64,000 bases of DNA, taken from the NCBI GenBank assembly GCA_004794785.1, contig SJOL01005899.1, forward strand, positions 1-64,000. Direction: 5' to 3'. A program made the position numbers and the translations under genes. Below, in pieces: positions 10,779-23,430 of this stretch (within the stretch, counting starts at the first letter, position 1; each line of letters opens with the position of its first letter). The stretch comes from Opisthorchis felineus (lineage: Eukaryota; Platyhelminthes; Trematoda; Opisthorchiida; Opisthorchiidae). The notes beneath the pieces were generated by a model that saw only the letters and a list, made by a program, of their open reading frames with translations, did no database searches and had not been told where the DNA came from.

Positions 10779-13700
10779 TCCTGTTCAACTGCCCTGTAAC
10801 TCGAAGACAGCATAAGGGTTGAGATACTGCTCGAGCATAGTAGGAACGATCGAAAAGCCAACATTGCGAATCTTCCGATCATTAGTTCCGCATCTTTACT
10901 GCTGAATTATTTCGGTGTTTTTAGTGTTTCCAAAAAGGACGCTTTTTGCTTGTCCCTAGGACAGAGAGAACAATCTACCGATATTCACGAACGACACTAC
11001 TATTTGCGATCCTTGGCTCCGAGCATCGAGTGCTAAAATTACCACTTTTCAGAGGACCCGAATTTATGTGCTTTCAGAAATCGAAAGGCGTTTCAAAGAC
11101 AAAATGCTCTAGTTTGTCTGTTTTACTACAGTCGTGGTCTTGATATGCTGTACAGCCACCTCCCTGGTGGTTGTCTTTCAGCTTTATCCCGTACTTACGA
11201 CACCTCATTAAACCTCTAAGCTTTGGTACTTCACACTGCTAGACCGGGAGTTTTCACACTATCTTCTCTACCATCTCCTTCTATATTCACCTGGCGCTAC
11301 CCATGCCCAATGACTATGGGTCAGCGATACACTGACGTAGCATCACCGAAGATAACTAAGCTGGACCACTATTGTGAGCAGGTTTTAGCGTAACTCACAT
11401 CTTATAGCCGACGAAAGCGGTTTTCCAATGGGCAAATTCGAGTTCTATGACCACCGAAATTTTAGATGGGAAGCGAAGGTACCTATAAGACACTCCATAG
11501 TGTAAAAATGCTATTGTTGTACGTAATTTCAACGCCCATGTTTCCCATAACAGTAGCCTACTTCTGACGTTTGCAATAACCCGTGTTCACAGGTGTTCAC
11601 CAGTTCTTAACAAAGCACTCAGTGTTTTCCAAACTTTCTCTAACAAAGACCCGGTCAAAGCGCAATTCACGTCAAAGCCTTCTGGAGTTAAGGAGTAGTG
11701 AGAGTATTAGAGACTTTTGAAGGGTTAGAAAGCAATGTGAGCTCGCCGGCGATTATGCACCAGTGCGTTGAAAAAAGTTGAGTAACGATAAGTTTGTCAG
11801 TTTTGGTAACATTTGCCTTAACAAGAATCACATCTTGGGAGGTAGTCGTCAGCCCGTCATTAAAATCAACATCAAACAGCTGCACTCGCCTGACAAAATG
11901 ACATTATTATGGGCAGTTTTTATAGAAGACTGGATCAATCAACTACGTTTTCAGTGTTCCCATCAAGACAGCATGTCGTAACAAAAACAGCGAGCTGGTG
12001 TGTTGGTTGAGCTTCTGCCACTGACTGGCGAGTCTGTCCACCCCTTTTGAGTTTTTGGGCTACGGTGTTTCAGATTTTGTTTCTAACGAAAGAAGGTTAT
12101 GTACATTATCCGGCAGTAGGCCATTCTTCTGGAAGTAACAGTCCAACATTGTCTTCCCTGGCACGCTAATCTGATGATATTTCCGTCTTAGGGAGACGAC
12201 CGGGTGACTGATACTTTAACTAGCGCCTTTTCTCTGCTCCTGTCTGCATATTTTAGGGGATCTGACTGCTCCACTTCAACCGTGTATGCCAAGCATGTTT
12301 CACGTTCATGACGTGGCGTGAGGGTTTCACGTTCCGACCACTGCGGTCCCTTCCTGAAGATGGATTGTGTCGAACTACTTCTCTATCTCCGAGTAGTATG
12401 ATATGCCCGTCAAGATGCCAAACAAGAAGGGCGCTTGGACAATGGAGGGCTTTACCTGACGCTAGGAGACTATCTTACTACTTTTAGGAATTTCTAATCT
12501 GGTTGCCAAAGTTCGAATGGCGGCGTTCTGTAGTCCAACTCGTTGCATGTGTATCCCGTTAGTCATTGATACCGGTACCTCCTAGTGACCTGCCTTCCTT
12601 ACATAACCAAACGATCGCGGAGCGACTTTTGGCTACCGGAAACAACGAGTAATTCACTACTGTCTTTCTGGACTTCGTCGTCAAAACGTTTTTACATTCG
12701 GTTCTCATCCCATCCTTTTGAGCCAACCAAGTCAACGGGCCAAAATCAGCTCATTATTCACGATGGGGGGTATGCAATGAAAGCGACGACTCACTCCCAA
12801 ATTCCCCCCTTCAGCACGAATTACAACCATTTGTGGTCATAAGGAGGGTGGAGTTTGTCAAATTCTCAACATTTCTTAAAAAAAACCAATTACATCAACC
12901 CTGGAAAGCTCCCCGTATACTCATACATCCGCATATTTGTGCCGTTAGTTATGTGCACTTCATAAGCGTATGCTGTTTCCCAAGCGTGTTTGCAAGTGCA
13001 GATCAGTCAGATGAAACGAACCTCCCCTTGAAACTAGGGGATACCCTGGTTGTGGAAACCATTGAGTATGCGGTGTGCTGCACACAAGTCATTCCAAACC
13101 AGATTCCTGCTTGCCGTTATCGGGCCACACATCCACTGGCCTTGGTAAAATGATATTAAGTGGGTGGTGCGTAGTCGTGCTACAAAGCTGATAATTTGTT
13201 GGCAGTATGTACAACAGTCCCGTCTATTTGTTCTGTTGGTTTCATATCTACTCTGTTAATCACTGGACTGAACGTGTTTTGTGCAGCGCTTATGTTGGCC
13301 GTTCATTCGTTACAACTCTGGTAAATTGCGTTCACCTGTCAAGCAGTTGAATCGGTTTACATTTCGCTGTATCATGGAAGGAGGAATTTGTCTACTCTGC
13401 TTTGTGACAAAGATTTGGCCAGCTTGGGGACAGCACTGTTGTATTTCTATCCGAAGATGATTTCCCATTTTGATCTACTTTCTGTACTACAGTCTAATTC
13501 CACTGAAGTGAAACCTGCTTTTCATAGGAGTGCTGGTTTTAACATGTTCTGGAACATTAAAGAGTTCAATCATAGCAGGTGTCGTTGTCGAATCAGAAAA
13601 TAAACATCACAACATTATTTATATGCAGTACTCATCTATAAGAAGCAGCCTCGCTGAGTGCAACCATTGTCTCTCGCGAACCACCACGAGACATCCCGTT

Positions 13701-15336
13701 CAGTGGAAAAGTCAAACCCAACGAAGTAACATACCGCTTATGAGAATTTGGCTTTTTTTTATTGCATATGCTTTGTCAGGGTCATCTATATTTCAGCCCA
13801 GCTTTCCGGATGACACCGGTTTATTTTAGCAGCAGCCTTATCCATCAGTCATGCAGATTGTGGCTGTACCCTCCTTACAGCAAAGACTGATTTGTACGGA
13901 CGGCAGCCAAACATTTATTCAAACGGTACTCGACGGGTGTTCCGCTAAACCGAGCACATTTCTCGGGATTCCAGAGAACGTGGGTCACATGGTTCGCTTG
14001 TCTGACAAGGACAATACTGATTGCAGACTGTGATCCACCCAGGAAGAAAAAGAGCGTTGGAGATATCTTAGGTCTTCCATCTGAGAGGATGTCAGTCGAT
14101 ACGAGGTCGCATATTTTCTCCCCGATTGAAGAGTGGATGACATTAAATCCTGTCTAAGCGGATGATATTTTGTCTAACCACAAACCGGAAAGTCGCTGAT
14201 TCAAACCCACCTATGGATTTGTGAAGTGCACACTACTGATGATTCCAAACGAGGAGAAAACGGTACGGTGCTTCTGCGTTTTTCCGCACGGACGAAGTTC
14301 TCTTGAATGATGGAATTTCGACTGCAAATCAAAACGTCTCCACCATCTACAAAGTTCTGTCGTTGTTGTCATTCTGCGAGATCCAGGGCAACCGAGTTGT
14401 GACGGATCATCTCCATAGGTGCGAAGGGTTAGTACCTGTGACGGGTATGGCAGGAAAGTCTGAGGCCTAAAAAATTCCTTCATACGCATGTTGTTAGTAG
14501 ATTTCTCATAAATGGAGGATCACTGTGCCAATTGCTGTACTTAAAGGAACCCAGGATAATCATTTAACGTTGTTCGGAATTTGAGTTTGCGTGACAGTCA
14601 CTGTTTTCACCTTTATTACGCAGCGGAAGATTCACTAAGAAGCGGTGGGTCCACGGTCAGAAATCAAGGCAAAGTCACGATGGCTTCAACGGGAAATTTT
14701 TAGATCTGTTATCGAAAATATAGACATCATAGGAGGGTGGGAATAGTGTGAGTGACGGACGCTTTCAGGGAGTGGTCAGTCTGGGTAGCAATGAAGAGGC
14801 CAGTTTTACTGTACGGCTTGGTAACTTAGTAGGAGGGTTTTGGAGCAAACGGGCCAACGGAGTTTATGTGGAAAGCACAGTGGACACAAGTTCCTAGGAA
14901 TATCTGCCTCCATAATAGCTGTGAAATAAAGAAGGGAGTGTTACTTCTTGACATTGAGAAAGGATTGGAGATAGCCAGTAATACTATGAGTGTGGTCCAG
15001 GATTGCGAGATAGATGGAGGGGTCTTATTTTAGACTTGTCAAAAGTATTCTGAAGCAGAACGAATCTTGGGTAGAGGACAGTAGGTTAGGCGACCTGAAA
15101 AATTAAACCAGCCACCTTGGACGCACTTGTGGTGATTAGTTTGATGTGAGTGGACCAATGTAGGAATACAGTCTCAGCCGAAGGGGTAGCTGCAGAAGTG
15201 TAATGACAGTACGACGGGTGGCATCCGTCTTTGTATTGGCCTCTGGCACCAATTGACGTCGACAGATACCCACACAATAAGTAATACCACGTTCGCGAAA
15301 TACGCTTATTCGCGCACCAATTTAGTTTTAGCGGAG
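10779..15336. other. long gene-poor stretch
   Basis: No exon could be supported. Frames at 11688-11885 (minus), 12585-13153 (plus), 13388-14033 (plus) and 14211-14489 (minus) are short, lack recognisable motifs, and are compatible with chance at this base composition. A region around 14190-14215 has a B-box-like GATTCAAACCC but no convincing SINE body. Confidence 0.35.
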
Positions 15337-15500
15337 ACTCAACTGAATCTCTTGCTCGTGATATTCTTCAACTGGCTGTGCTGCAGTCCCATTTCCGAGT
15401 TGGTACGATCAAAGTATCGCAGTATATTTTCTTGAAGGAAACTCTTCATAAGGTAGAAGGGTTTTCAGTAACCTTAGGAGTAGTCTCCTTTAAGAAAATA
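15337..15500 (-). repeat. dispersed repeat, inverted body plus hammerhead-family tail
   Basis: Positions 15337-15440 are the reverse complement of the repeat body (compare the body at 29845-29975 and 37470-37600): ACTCAACTGAATCTCTTGC...GATATTCTTCAACTG...TATCGCAGTATATTTTC. They are followed in direct orientation by GGAAACTC and GGGTTTTCAGTAACCTTAGG, the tail of the hammerhead-like module with its core deleted. Confidence 0.55.
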
Positions 15501-18383
15501 ATGCCACATACGTTTGAGTTGAGGCGCATGTTCAGCCAGCTGGATTTTATGCACCCACTATAAGCCCGAGATATTGAGACCGAAGGGTAAAAAAGTGGGT
15601 GCACTTATACGGCGGTGATGGTTGTTCATTCAAGTGAGCACAACTGAACGGTTGAGACCCACGGTGTATGAAAACGTTGGTTTGGCGGTCCGCACCACTT
15701 GTAAGTCGCTCCCTTGAGACACGTATAGTGGTAGTTACTAGTTAACCTAGTCGGCGCAACGAAGGTCACGCCTCGTACCGTTGTAGGACTAACACGTCAG
15801 AGTGTCCAGAGTATTAAGGCGGATCGTATTCATATGTATATATGAAACACAACTAGATTCAATCAAGTAGAATAAAATACAATGAAATGTAGTACGATAA
15901 AATATTGCATAACTCATCAAAGAGATGTGATGAAGCATTAAAAACACAAAAACATAAGCCAGAGGCACTAAGTGGCGAGTCACTGCCTCCCCCATAAGTT
16001 TGGGTTGCGATACTCTCCGGGCGACCGTGGAAGCTGTCTAACATCCACAAGAGAAATATATATCCCCATTTAATTACAGTATTCATTGATTTTTCTGAGC
16101 TAAAAAGCCTGGAGTTTATGCGTCACCGAAGCAGTTGGGCTCATTAAGTCGGTGTTAATGTGAAAGACAACCGAATGCTTTCCATACAGTAATTATGGTA
16201 AAATAATACAGAATTGAATGCTAAAATGCGAACAAACCTTAAGGAAACCGGACAAGAACCTAAGGTTTGTAGTAAAGGTTGTGGTGGGACCGTTTTTGGG
16301 TCGGATGCCGGCCGACCTCATTAGTAATCATACAGTGTGTGGTCGTTGAGTAGACAACTTCTTCATACTCACCGACTTTAGTACCAGTACAACCGACGTG
16401 CCAAACACTCAGTTCATTTCAGACGAGTAGCAAGTTCACTTTCGGACAAGAACACTACGAACAGTTTGGTTTCTTCTTTTTTATTGCTCAAAAAGATTAC
16501 AAAATCCAAAAAAATAAAGTCGTATGGGCTAGGATATTCAGTTCGACCATTCTGTTCTCTTGCAACCAAGGTTTAATTCATTTGTGTTTGAATGAGGTAT
16601 GAGTGAAGATATGTCCCTCCGGCTGTTAATCAGAGCGTCATAATACAGGCGTTTTCGTAGAATGAGGATCCTGAGCCATTTGTACTTAAGATTATGCAGT
16701 CCACAAAGCAGAGGACGAAACGAAGAGAAAGCGACTTCGCACAAAACTTTCCTTCAACTGTGACTCGGTTTTTGGACAAGCTAGAAGAACTGAAATGTTC
16801 ATTGACCGCAAATCTGCGCATGAGTTTTGATTCTAGCTCCATGGTCAGGTTCCATTTGAAAGATGAATCGCCAGGCTCTACCATTAACTTCTGTGTATAA
16901 TCATTTGTACGCTCATGCGGAGCAACACGCGTTGGTCATACTTCAAGACACTTTCCGGATAATATGGAAACGCAATCATGCGTCTCGGAATGGTGGATGG
17001 AATAAGCGTAGCTAAAATGCGATATCAGCACGTCTGCCCGAAACCAGTCACGCCGTCGACAAAAAAGCGTGCCTTCCAAATCGCACACTTGGTATCTCTG
17101 CATTAGTCGCAATTGATGTGAGTCAGATTCCTACCTATTGCAGGGGTGATTGAAATTCGGTTAGATGACCGCCAACTGCGTCTGAAAGAGGTCTACGTGC
17201 CTCTGAGCATTAGTTGACATACGAGCGATTCTCCTCCATAAAAGACACTTATCTGACTCCTTAACCGCTGTACATCTGTGTGTGTGAAAATGTACCCCTG
17301 AATTTCATAGGACCGTTGTATGTGATTTCTGATTGGTGTCATGTAAATTTGTGATTTATTGGCCAATCACAAAAAACAAAATTTGTTCGATACCTTCGCT
17401 GTTCTTATGGCTTAGACGGGTATCTTTAGTTGCTTACAATACGTAATGTCAATTAAACGTAGTGTAGTTGAGCAAATGTGGTAGTAAATGAGGGAAATGT
17501 GAGCATAAACAAGTTAGTTGCTTCCGCCGATTAGCTAATATGACCGGATTATCAAGTAGAGGTACAATAAATTTTCAGGATATCTTGTTGAACGTGATCG
17601 CACATACCTGGGTCACGCAGCTAAAATACAGGTTTTACCCCGGTCCTCTCAATCAAAATGCCTCTCCTCACTGGAATATGTGTCCACAATGACAGCCTAG
17701 TGGAATAGGTGATGAAAGAGAGCAGGTAGTTTGCACGACAGCTCATGGTCATGTTCGAATACACAAGTTTTGTTATAACTTGCTTCCTTGAGCGTCTTGA
17801 AGTGCTTTGGACGAGCATGTTCGTTAATACCTGGAAATAACTGTGCCACGATAATTTTAGGCAATAGATCTCTCGGGGACTTTTAGTTTAATACGATCTT
17901 TAACTCGCTCCTCGTTGTCAGACATTTTTGTTTGAGTTGCAAGTTCGGCAAGTAGCACTCTACTAATCTTCGAAGCACGTTCTGTAGGTAAGCATGTAGA
18001 ATTGAGGTAAGCCAACTTTTCCAGGAATTTGCTTGAAGCAACAGCAGGCCGCTCAACTTAAAGTCTGTGAGCTTCATTGGGTCGGCATATGCCAAAAGCG
18101 AACCTCAATCATCAAACGCTCTTTCCATTTCCAGTCTATAAATCGCCGGTGTTTCATTTGTCAAAGTTTGTTTATTGCCCGTAGGCTTTTAAAACATCGA
18201 GCTCACCGTGCTACCTAACTGTCAAATGTAAACAGCTTAAGGCTAAATAGAGACGCCTGCCTCATCGAGAGTGAAAGCCGTGATACTCGGCCACTCAAAA
18301 TACTCAAATGAGCATTGAATCAACTGGCATAGTAGGCCACAAAAGATAGATCTGTTGCTGAAATTGTATTTGAGTGTACCTGT
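15501..18383. other. gene-poor stretch
   Basis: Nothing recognisable was found on either strand. Frames at 16630-16900 (both strands) and 17621-18095 (minus) are open but motif-free. Confidence 0.35.
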
Positions 18384-18663
18384 TCACGAACTGTTTGGAG
18401 TTCGAAAAGCCAATGATCGGGATAATGAATATTTAATTAGGTCGCTCGTGGTCCACGGGCACAGTTCGATAGAACAGATGAATACTTCATCCAGACCTAA
18501 TTCGATGTCGTCGTTCAGAGGGCCCACGGAGATTTCACGCTTGGTAAATGGATACATTTTGCTCTTCACCCTGTACGTAAGGCAGCTCGATAAGATGAAA
18601 CCAATTGGTGAAGTGCAGGTAAGCGCCACCGCTACAGCGCCCAAAAAATGTGAACTGCAATGA
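18384..18663 (-). CDS. possible exon, strand uncertain
   Basis: Both strands are open across this segment. On the minus strand the frame has a hydrophobic start (AVAVALTCTSPIGFILSSC), then KMYPFTKREISVGPLNDDIE. Its third positions are rich in C and G, and a plausible acceptor (CATTGCAG) lies just upstream near 18661. On the plus strand the frame (RKANDRDNEYLIRS, then NGYILLFTLYVRQLDKMKP) runs into a consensus donor, GTGCAG followed by GTAAGC, at about 18619. I do not recognise either protein. Only one of them can be the real exon, or neither. Confidence 0.3.
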
Positions 18664-21600
18664 TCTGCTGAAGCAAGTGTAGGACACCGTTAGTTAAACG
18701 TAAAACTAGCCTAACATGACGTGGTCGTAGAATACATCCAGTGAAGTCAAATAAATTAAATGACTAGGTATGTTTTCAATTGGCTCTAGAAACATACAAC
18801 CCACATTCATATGCATAATAATGATAACCAGCCTGTGCACAGCAGCGTACTTGCTTATTTAACATGAATCATGCTACCTGGAACGAAAACAACGTTTGAA
18901 CCATGGACCCTAATTCTGAAACAGTGCCAATAAAATCAGTTCCTTACAGGCGGATATTTCTCAATGAACACCAGAGTGTCCATTGAGTCACATGACAGTC
19001 ATTGTTAAACGGATGCGCTACTTCAATACGCAGGGTACGTTTCTAAGCAATTAAAAAGATGAAGTCTCCTTAGTTAAAGGTCCCAAAAATCCGACAGATG
19101 GAAAGGTGTATGGCTGGATTGTTTCTATCTTTTGATAATGGTGTCTTTGGTTGCGTACGCTGATCGAATACGACAGTACGTGATTTGATATACTCTGCAC
19201 AAAAAGGACTCCTTTGAGAACCCAGAATGCTTTTTTTGTTGTGAGTCCATGCGAAGCTCACGAGACCGTTGCATGGTACTTGGTCGGATGATGAGATAAC
19301 TCCTCTGAATGCTAAATCAGAGGTGCTGCAGACTTCCGGCATGCGAAATACCATCTATGATGACAATCCTATTTTCATTTTGTGCTTTCCTTCAGTGTAG
19401 CTAGACGATGCATCCATTTCTTTCGAGAAGTCTTTATTTTGACTTGAAATGCCAATATGAGCGTTATTCTCTGTCCGTGGGTCCTTTTCTGTGGTGGCAA
19501 TGACTAGGCAGTCTTTAAACCGACGACAAAGCTCTACTGCTGTCATTTCAAAACACTTTATTTGAGCCATGTTCATCTACAGCAGTGATAGTCATTGTGT
19601 TGTGTCCCCTCACCTCCAAGTCAACCTCTGATCTGTTGAACAGGAATAAGATTATGACAGACCAATTGTCTTCACTACATTGTAAGGACATGGGTCCCTT
19701 CAGCTAAGTAGACATTTATGTCGATGCTCAACATCGTCTGGGTTTAATCCTGTAGAAGCAAGTTGTCATTGAGAGACAGGCGTGTGTTCACACCACCTGG
19801 AGTCATCTTTATTTGCTTCCTCGTCGAAATAACCTCAAACAGTGATCTGCGTGCCACTCGCCTTTCCCTATGGTCCACAACATTTAAGCACCCAGAAGAT
19901 CTTACGTTATGACGTTAGAAGCAGGTTAGCTTATGCTTGGAGAGCTTGGGTTTGATGAGTTTATAGTCTTCAACTCACCGTACTTTATGCCCAAATTCCT
20001 TTCAGCTTCGAACGCCACAAGAAACCATTTGTGTGTCCTGGGTTCTGTTCAGTGAGCTTGACAATATGACTGCAAAAGTTGCGTCGCCAGTCGAAGTAAT
20101 GCCATCAGTACCAAGTAGATCAGCTTTATAATAGTGTGAAAGCGTTCAGCAATCCTGTTTTCCCGTTTATATACTCCCCGCTGGTTTCCACAAAGATACA
20201 CCACCAAAAACAACGCATCGCTGGTATACTGCGCAATATGGATTTCACTGCGACTGGTGGTAAAATGTTTGGAACCAAATCACTAAGCTTAATGAACAGG
20301 ACGTCATCTGCTTTGGGTACTTTCCAGGCCTCAGTCTGTCTTGGATTATGTACAAAGAGTGTCAACAGCTGACGTCGCTCCATTCATGTTGTTTTAGTTA
20401 CGCTGCATCTTCCTGGTCGGGCGTGATAATATGATTCAGGACTTTTGCGGAACCAAGGCCTGTCGTTTTCCCCTCTCGATTGTTTACTTAGTTTCATACT
20501 GTTTGCAAACCAGTTGTGTCTTAGCTTAAACGATAAAAACAGAACAGCATGTGACTTATGCATGTGAACAACACTGACAACCATAGCAGCGGTTCACAGC
20601 CGTAGAGTATACCGTTTTTATCAGGTGTCCATACTTTTCACTTTAGTTAACGTTGGGTGACTGTCTTTCACAGTGATTAGACTGGTCGAATGTTCACTAG
20701 GTTTAAAGCAGTTGAACCACCTGACGCTTTGTGGGTTCCTACTTTCTTTGCAGTTGGTGTGGTTTCGTTATCCACCCTCTTTCGCTAGTCGTTGGTAATG
20801 GTGAATTTTCGGGTCAGCTGTTTCCATTCTAAACTTGTCAGGTGGTTGATCTCCAGGTTTAATTCGTCCCTCTGCTAGTCGTGGTCATCATCATCATCGT
20901 CTTCGTTGTCGTCGGGTCTTCGACGTCGTCTGCCCACCACCGCCCACAACAACCCTTTAAGTTAAGGTGGTGGGCGAAGTGCATACTTGTGGGCACTTGC
21001 GCATGCACATATAAGGGTGCACATAGAGCGCCATCAGAGACGGGTGATTTACAGGTGTGGTGAAATGAAGGCTTACGAGGCATGTGTCGCGTACGTCCGG
21101 TGCGCGTGAGAGGGAATTATCCTCTCACAAACAGCGCAACAGCTGCTCGAGTCCGATATCTGTGGATACACTACGCTTTGTTTCAGAACCGCAAATCGTA
21201 CGTGAACTGCGTTCGGTGTGTACCACCAAAAGATAACCGGAAGAAAACAGGCAAAACACAATATGGTCTAAATTCATCCCCTAATCAAGTCAACTGCAAG
21301 TCTTGTGGTGAATTTCGGGAAAGTATCCGTGACAGTGGTTGCTTATTTTTCAGGGTTCTTTCGAACGAACTGGAAAAAGACCTTTCACTTTATGGCTACT
21401 CTGGAAATCCAGCATTCTACCTCTGCTGACCACCACGTTGCCATTAAAATGAGCAAAATAGGTTTGTTCAGTGACGTCATTTTAGAGAGAAATCCATACA
21501 CGGGAGCAGGACTTCATTCGGTCTCAATCGTGAGAGGGAATGCAATGGACATGACGGTTGGCCTAACGCCCACTTGCATGTATAGGGCATACTATTCAGT

Positions 21601-22849
21601 GGTTTGTTTACGCATAGCATGTGAAAGTATTATAAGAATATTGTTTTTAAACTGACCTGACGCACGTAATAAATTCGTGGCCTATCGTGGGTATTAAGAA
21701 GTAAAAACAGTGAAACCAAAATGGACTTGTATCAGAAACCGTTTGAACAGGTTGTACCAACGCATTGTCGATCGACGATGAGTTTCACTCAGGTGTAAAC
21801 TGCATTACTGATAAGATGTCTGTTCTGACATAAATAAACTCCGATTAGGATAATAGAATTGACTGCAGCTTTAACCATTTTTCATTTTGAGGATTTTTGT
21901 CCCTGACACAAGGTGCGTTAGCCAAAAAAGTGACTTTCCACAGTAAGATGTTGACAAATGGACCAACAAATGGAGGTACCTCTTTCATTATCTTTTGCGT
22001 AGGGTGAAGAATCATCTGGCGTGCTATTCACCCGTACATAGCAACGGGGAGTAAGCCGCAGATGATTTTTGTAGATCCATAGTAATGATAAGGTCAAACC
22101 GACCTGCCCAAAAGTTGACCGGTGCAACAACAGATGTCATCTTTTAGGTGCGATACTATGCATTTAATTCATGTCGGAGATGTAAATCTGCGTGGAGGAA
22201 TCAACTGAAGGTCAACAAAGTTACAGGTAACTCAATAATAGATTAAATTATGATGCCCTTGGATATCAACTGTTATTCCATTTGACGAAGATGTGACGTG
22301 TGAAGTCCAAGTGTACATGTTTGATGAAGAGAAAGCGCCCTAAGATTTGTATTACTGGTTCTGAACTCCACAACAGAGCCTCAAAAACTGGGAATCCAGT
22401 AGAGGCAACAGGAGGGTTTATTTTTCCTCCCTTTGCTTAATTGCGGCTGTCTCTTTAGTTGAGGATGACCGGCCTCTGGTATGAATCAACCCTGTTTGTA
22501 GGTCGGAAGCATTATTGACAGAGGCGTTCAGTGATCTCGTTTTACAGTACCGTAGACTGAATCTGTTTTGGCAACCCAGACAATTGACGTCAGAGTTGAT
22601 AACAGTCAGCCAAGCTTTCGGTTGCTCAGCCGGGGGCTCCATTTCTCTGTGCACCGTTTGTGTGATTATCCAAAAATTCCCAGTTCGAAATCGGATTTGT
22701 ACGACATACGCTCTAATCACTGTAGCCGCCGTCTATGGACGGCGAGGAGAAATTCTCTTATATCACCTAATCGTTGACAAACCTCCGCGTTCGTACTTTT
22801 TTGTCCCATCTGTAGTGATCTGTCGGTGGTCTAATAATTCCAGTCTTCA
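18664..22849. other. gene-poor stretch with unassigned frames
   Basis: The minus-strand frames at 19070-19576 (two consecutive, separated by one stop) and 20126-20584 are the most protein-like here, for example KVPKADDVLFIKLSDLVPN at 20126-20383. They have no recognised domain, and I could not build a spliced model. A short (CAT/GTC)-type trinucleotide patch lies at 20884-20935. Confidence 0.3.
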
Positions 22850-23430
22850 AAGTTCTTCTGATCGGACTGAGCTAAGCAAGGGCCGAGTAGCGGTCTTGTG
22901 CGCGGAAACTTTGTTAACAGGTCGCACTGCGCTGTGGGAACGCTCTAGGAACAATGCTCTTTGGCTGTTTGGCGATACAATGGACTGGGAGCACCTGAAT
23001 GATATCTGAAGTTGCTCGAAAGGGGTGCTCACGAAGGTGTTGAAAGTCTTGATTTCAGAAGCACTGACTTCGAGTCCGACTCCGGCCACAACTTCCACAA
23101 GACTAAGGATCGGCTGAAAATTTTTGAAGTGGTTGCTGAAGACAGCGCAGTAGTCAGCAAACTCCAGGCCAGTAGTCCTTAATTCCGGCTCTACTTTCAA
23201 GCCAAAATAATCGCACAGCTTGTACTATTTCGTCCACTGGCTTGCACAGTTGAAAATAACTGGCGCTATCGGACAGACTGATCAAACTCCAGTAGTTCAA
23301 TTGAAGTAATCCGACTCTCCACTGTATGATAGAACACGTTATGGAATTAGCAGGCCTTGATAAGTTTCAGTACATTGGCCCGCATGCCATCTTTCACCAT
23401 GATATTCCATATGGAATGACGATATGCCGA
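22850..23430 (-). pseudogene. second, distinct non-LTR reverse transcriptase fossil
   Basis: Read on the minus strand from about 23430, fragments of a palm domain appear in shifting frames. First comes a VLKLIKA-like stretch, then FNCASQWTK followed by an in-frame TAG, then YKLCDYFGLKVEPELRTTG. LEFADYCAVFSNHFKNFQ occupies the place of the catalytic (F/Y)ADD box, with the second Asp replaced by Tyr. GLEVSASEIKTFNTFVSTP and EQLQISF then match the usual post-catalytic segment. A frameshift follows near 22990. The sequence differs clearly from the RT at 8368, so this is another element family. It is inactive. Confidence 0.65.

Noticed and set aside
10521..10799. MGTPGL...-type small protein, also seen at 1863-2069
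   Set aside because: This is an out-of-frame reading of the LINE C-terminus and 3' tail. The coding frame of the element is WGPRDS...EMAQ.
14690..15020. A KRPVLLYG-like stretch suggesting another LINE C-terminus
   Set aside because: Only about eight residues resemble the RT family, and the surrounding sequence does not follow it.
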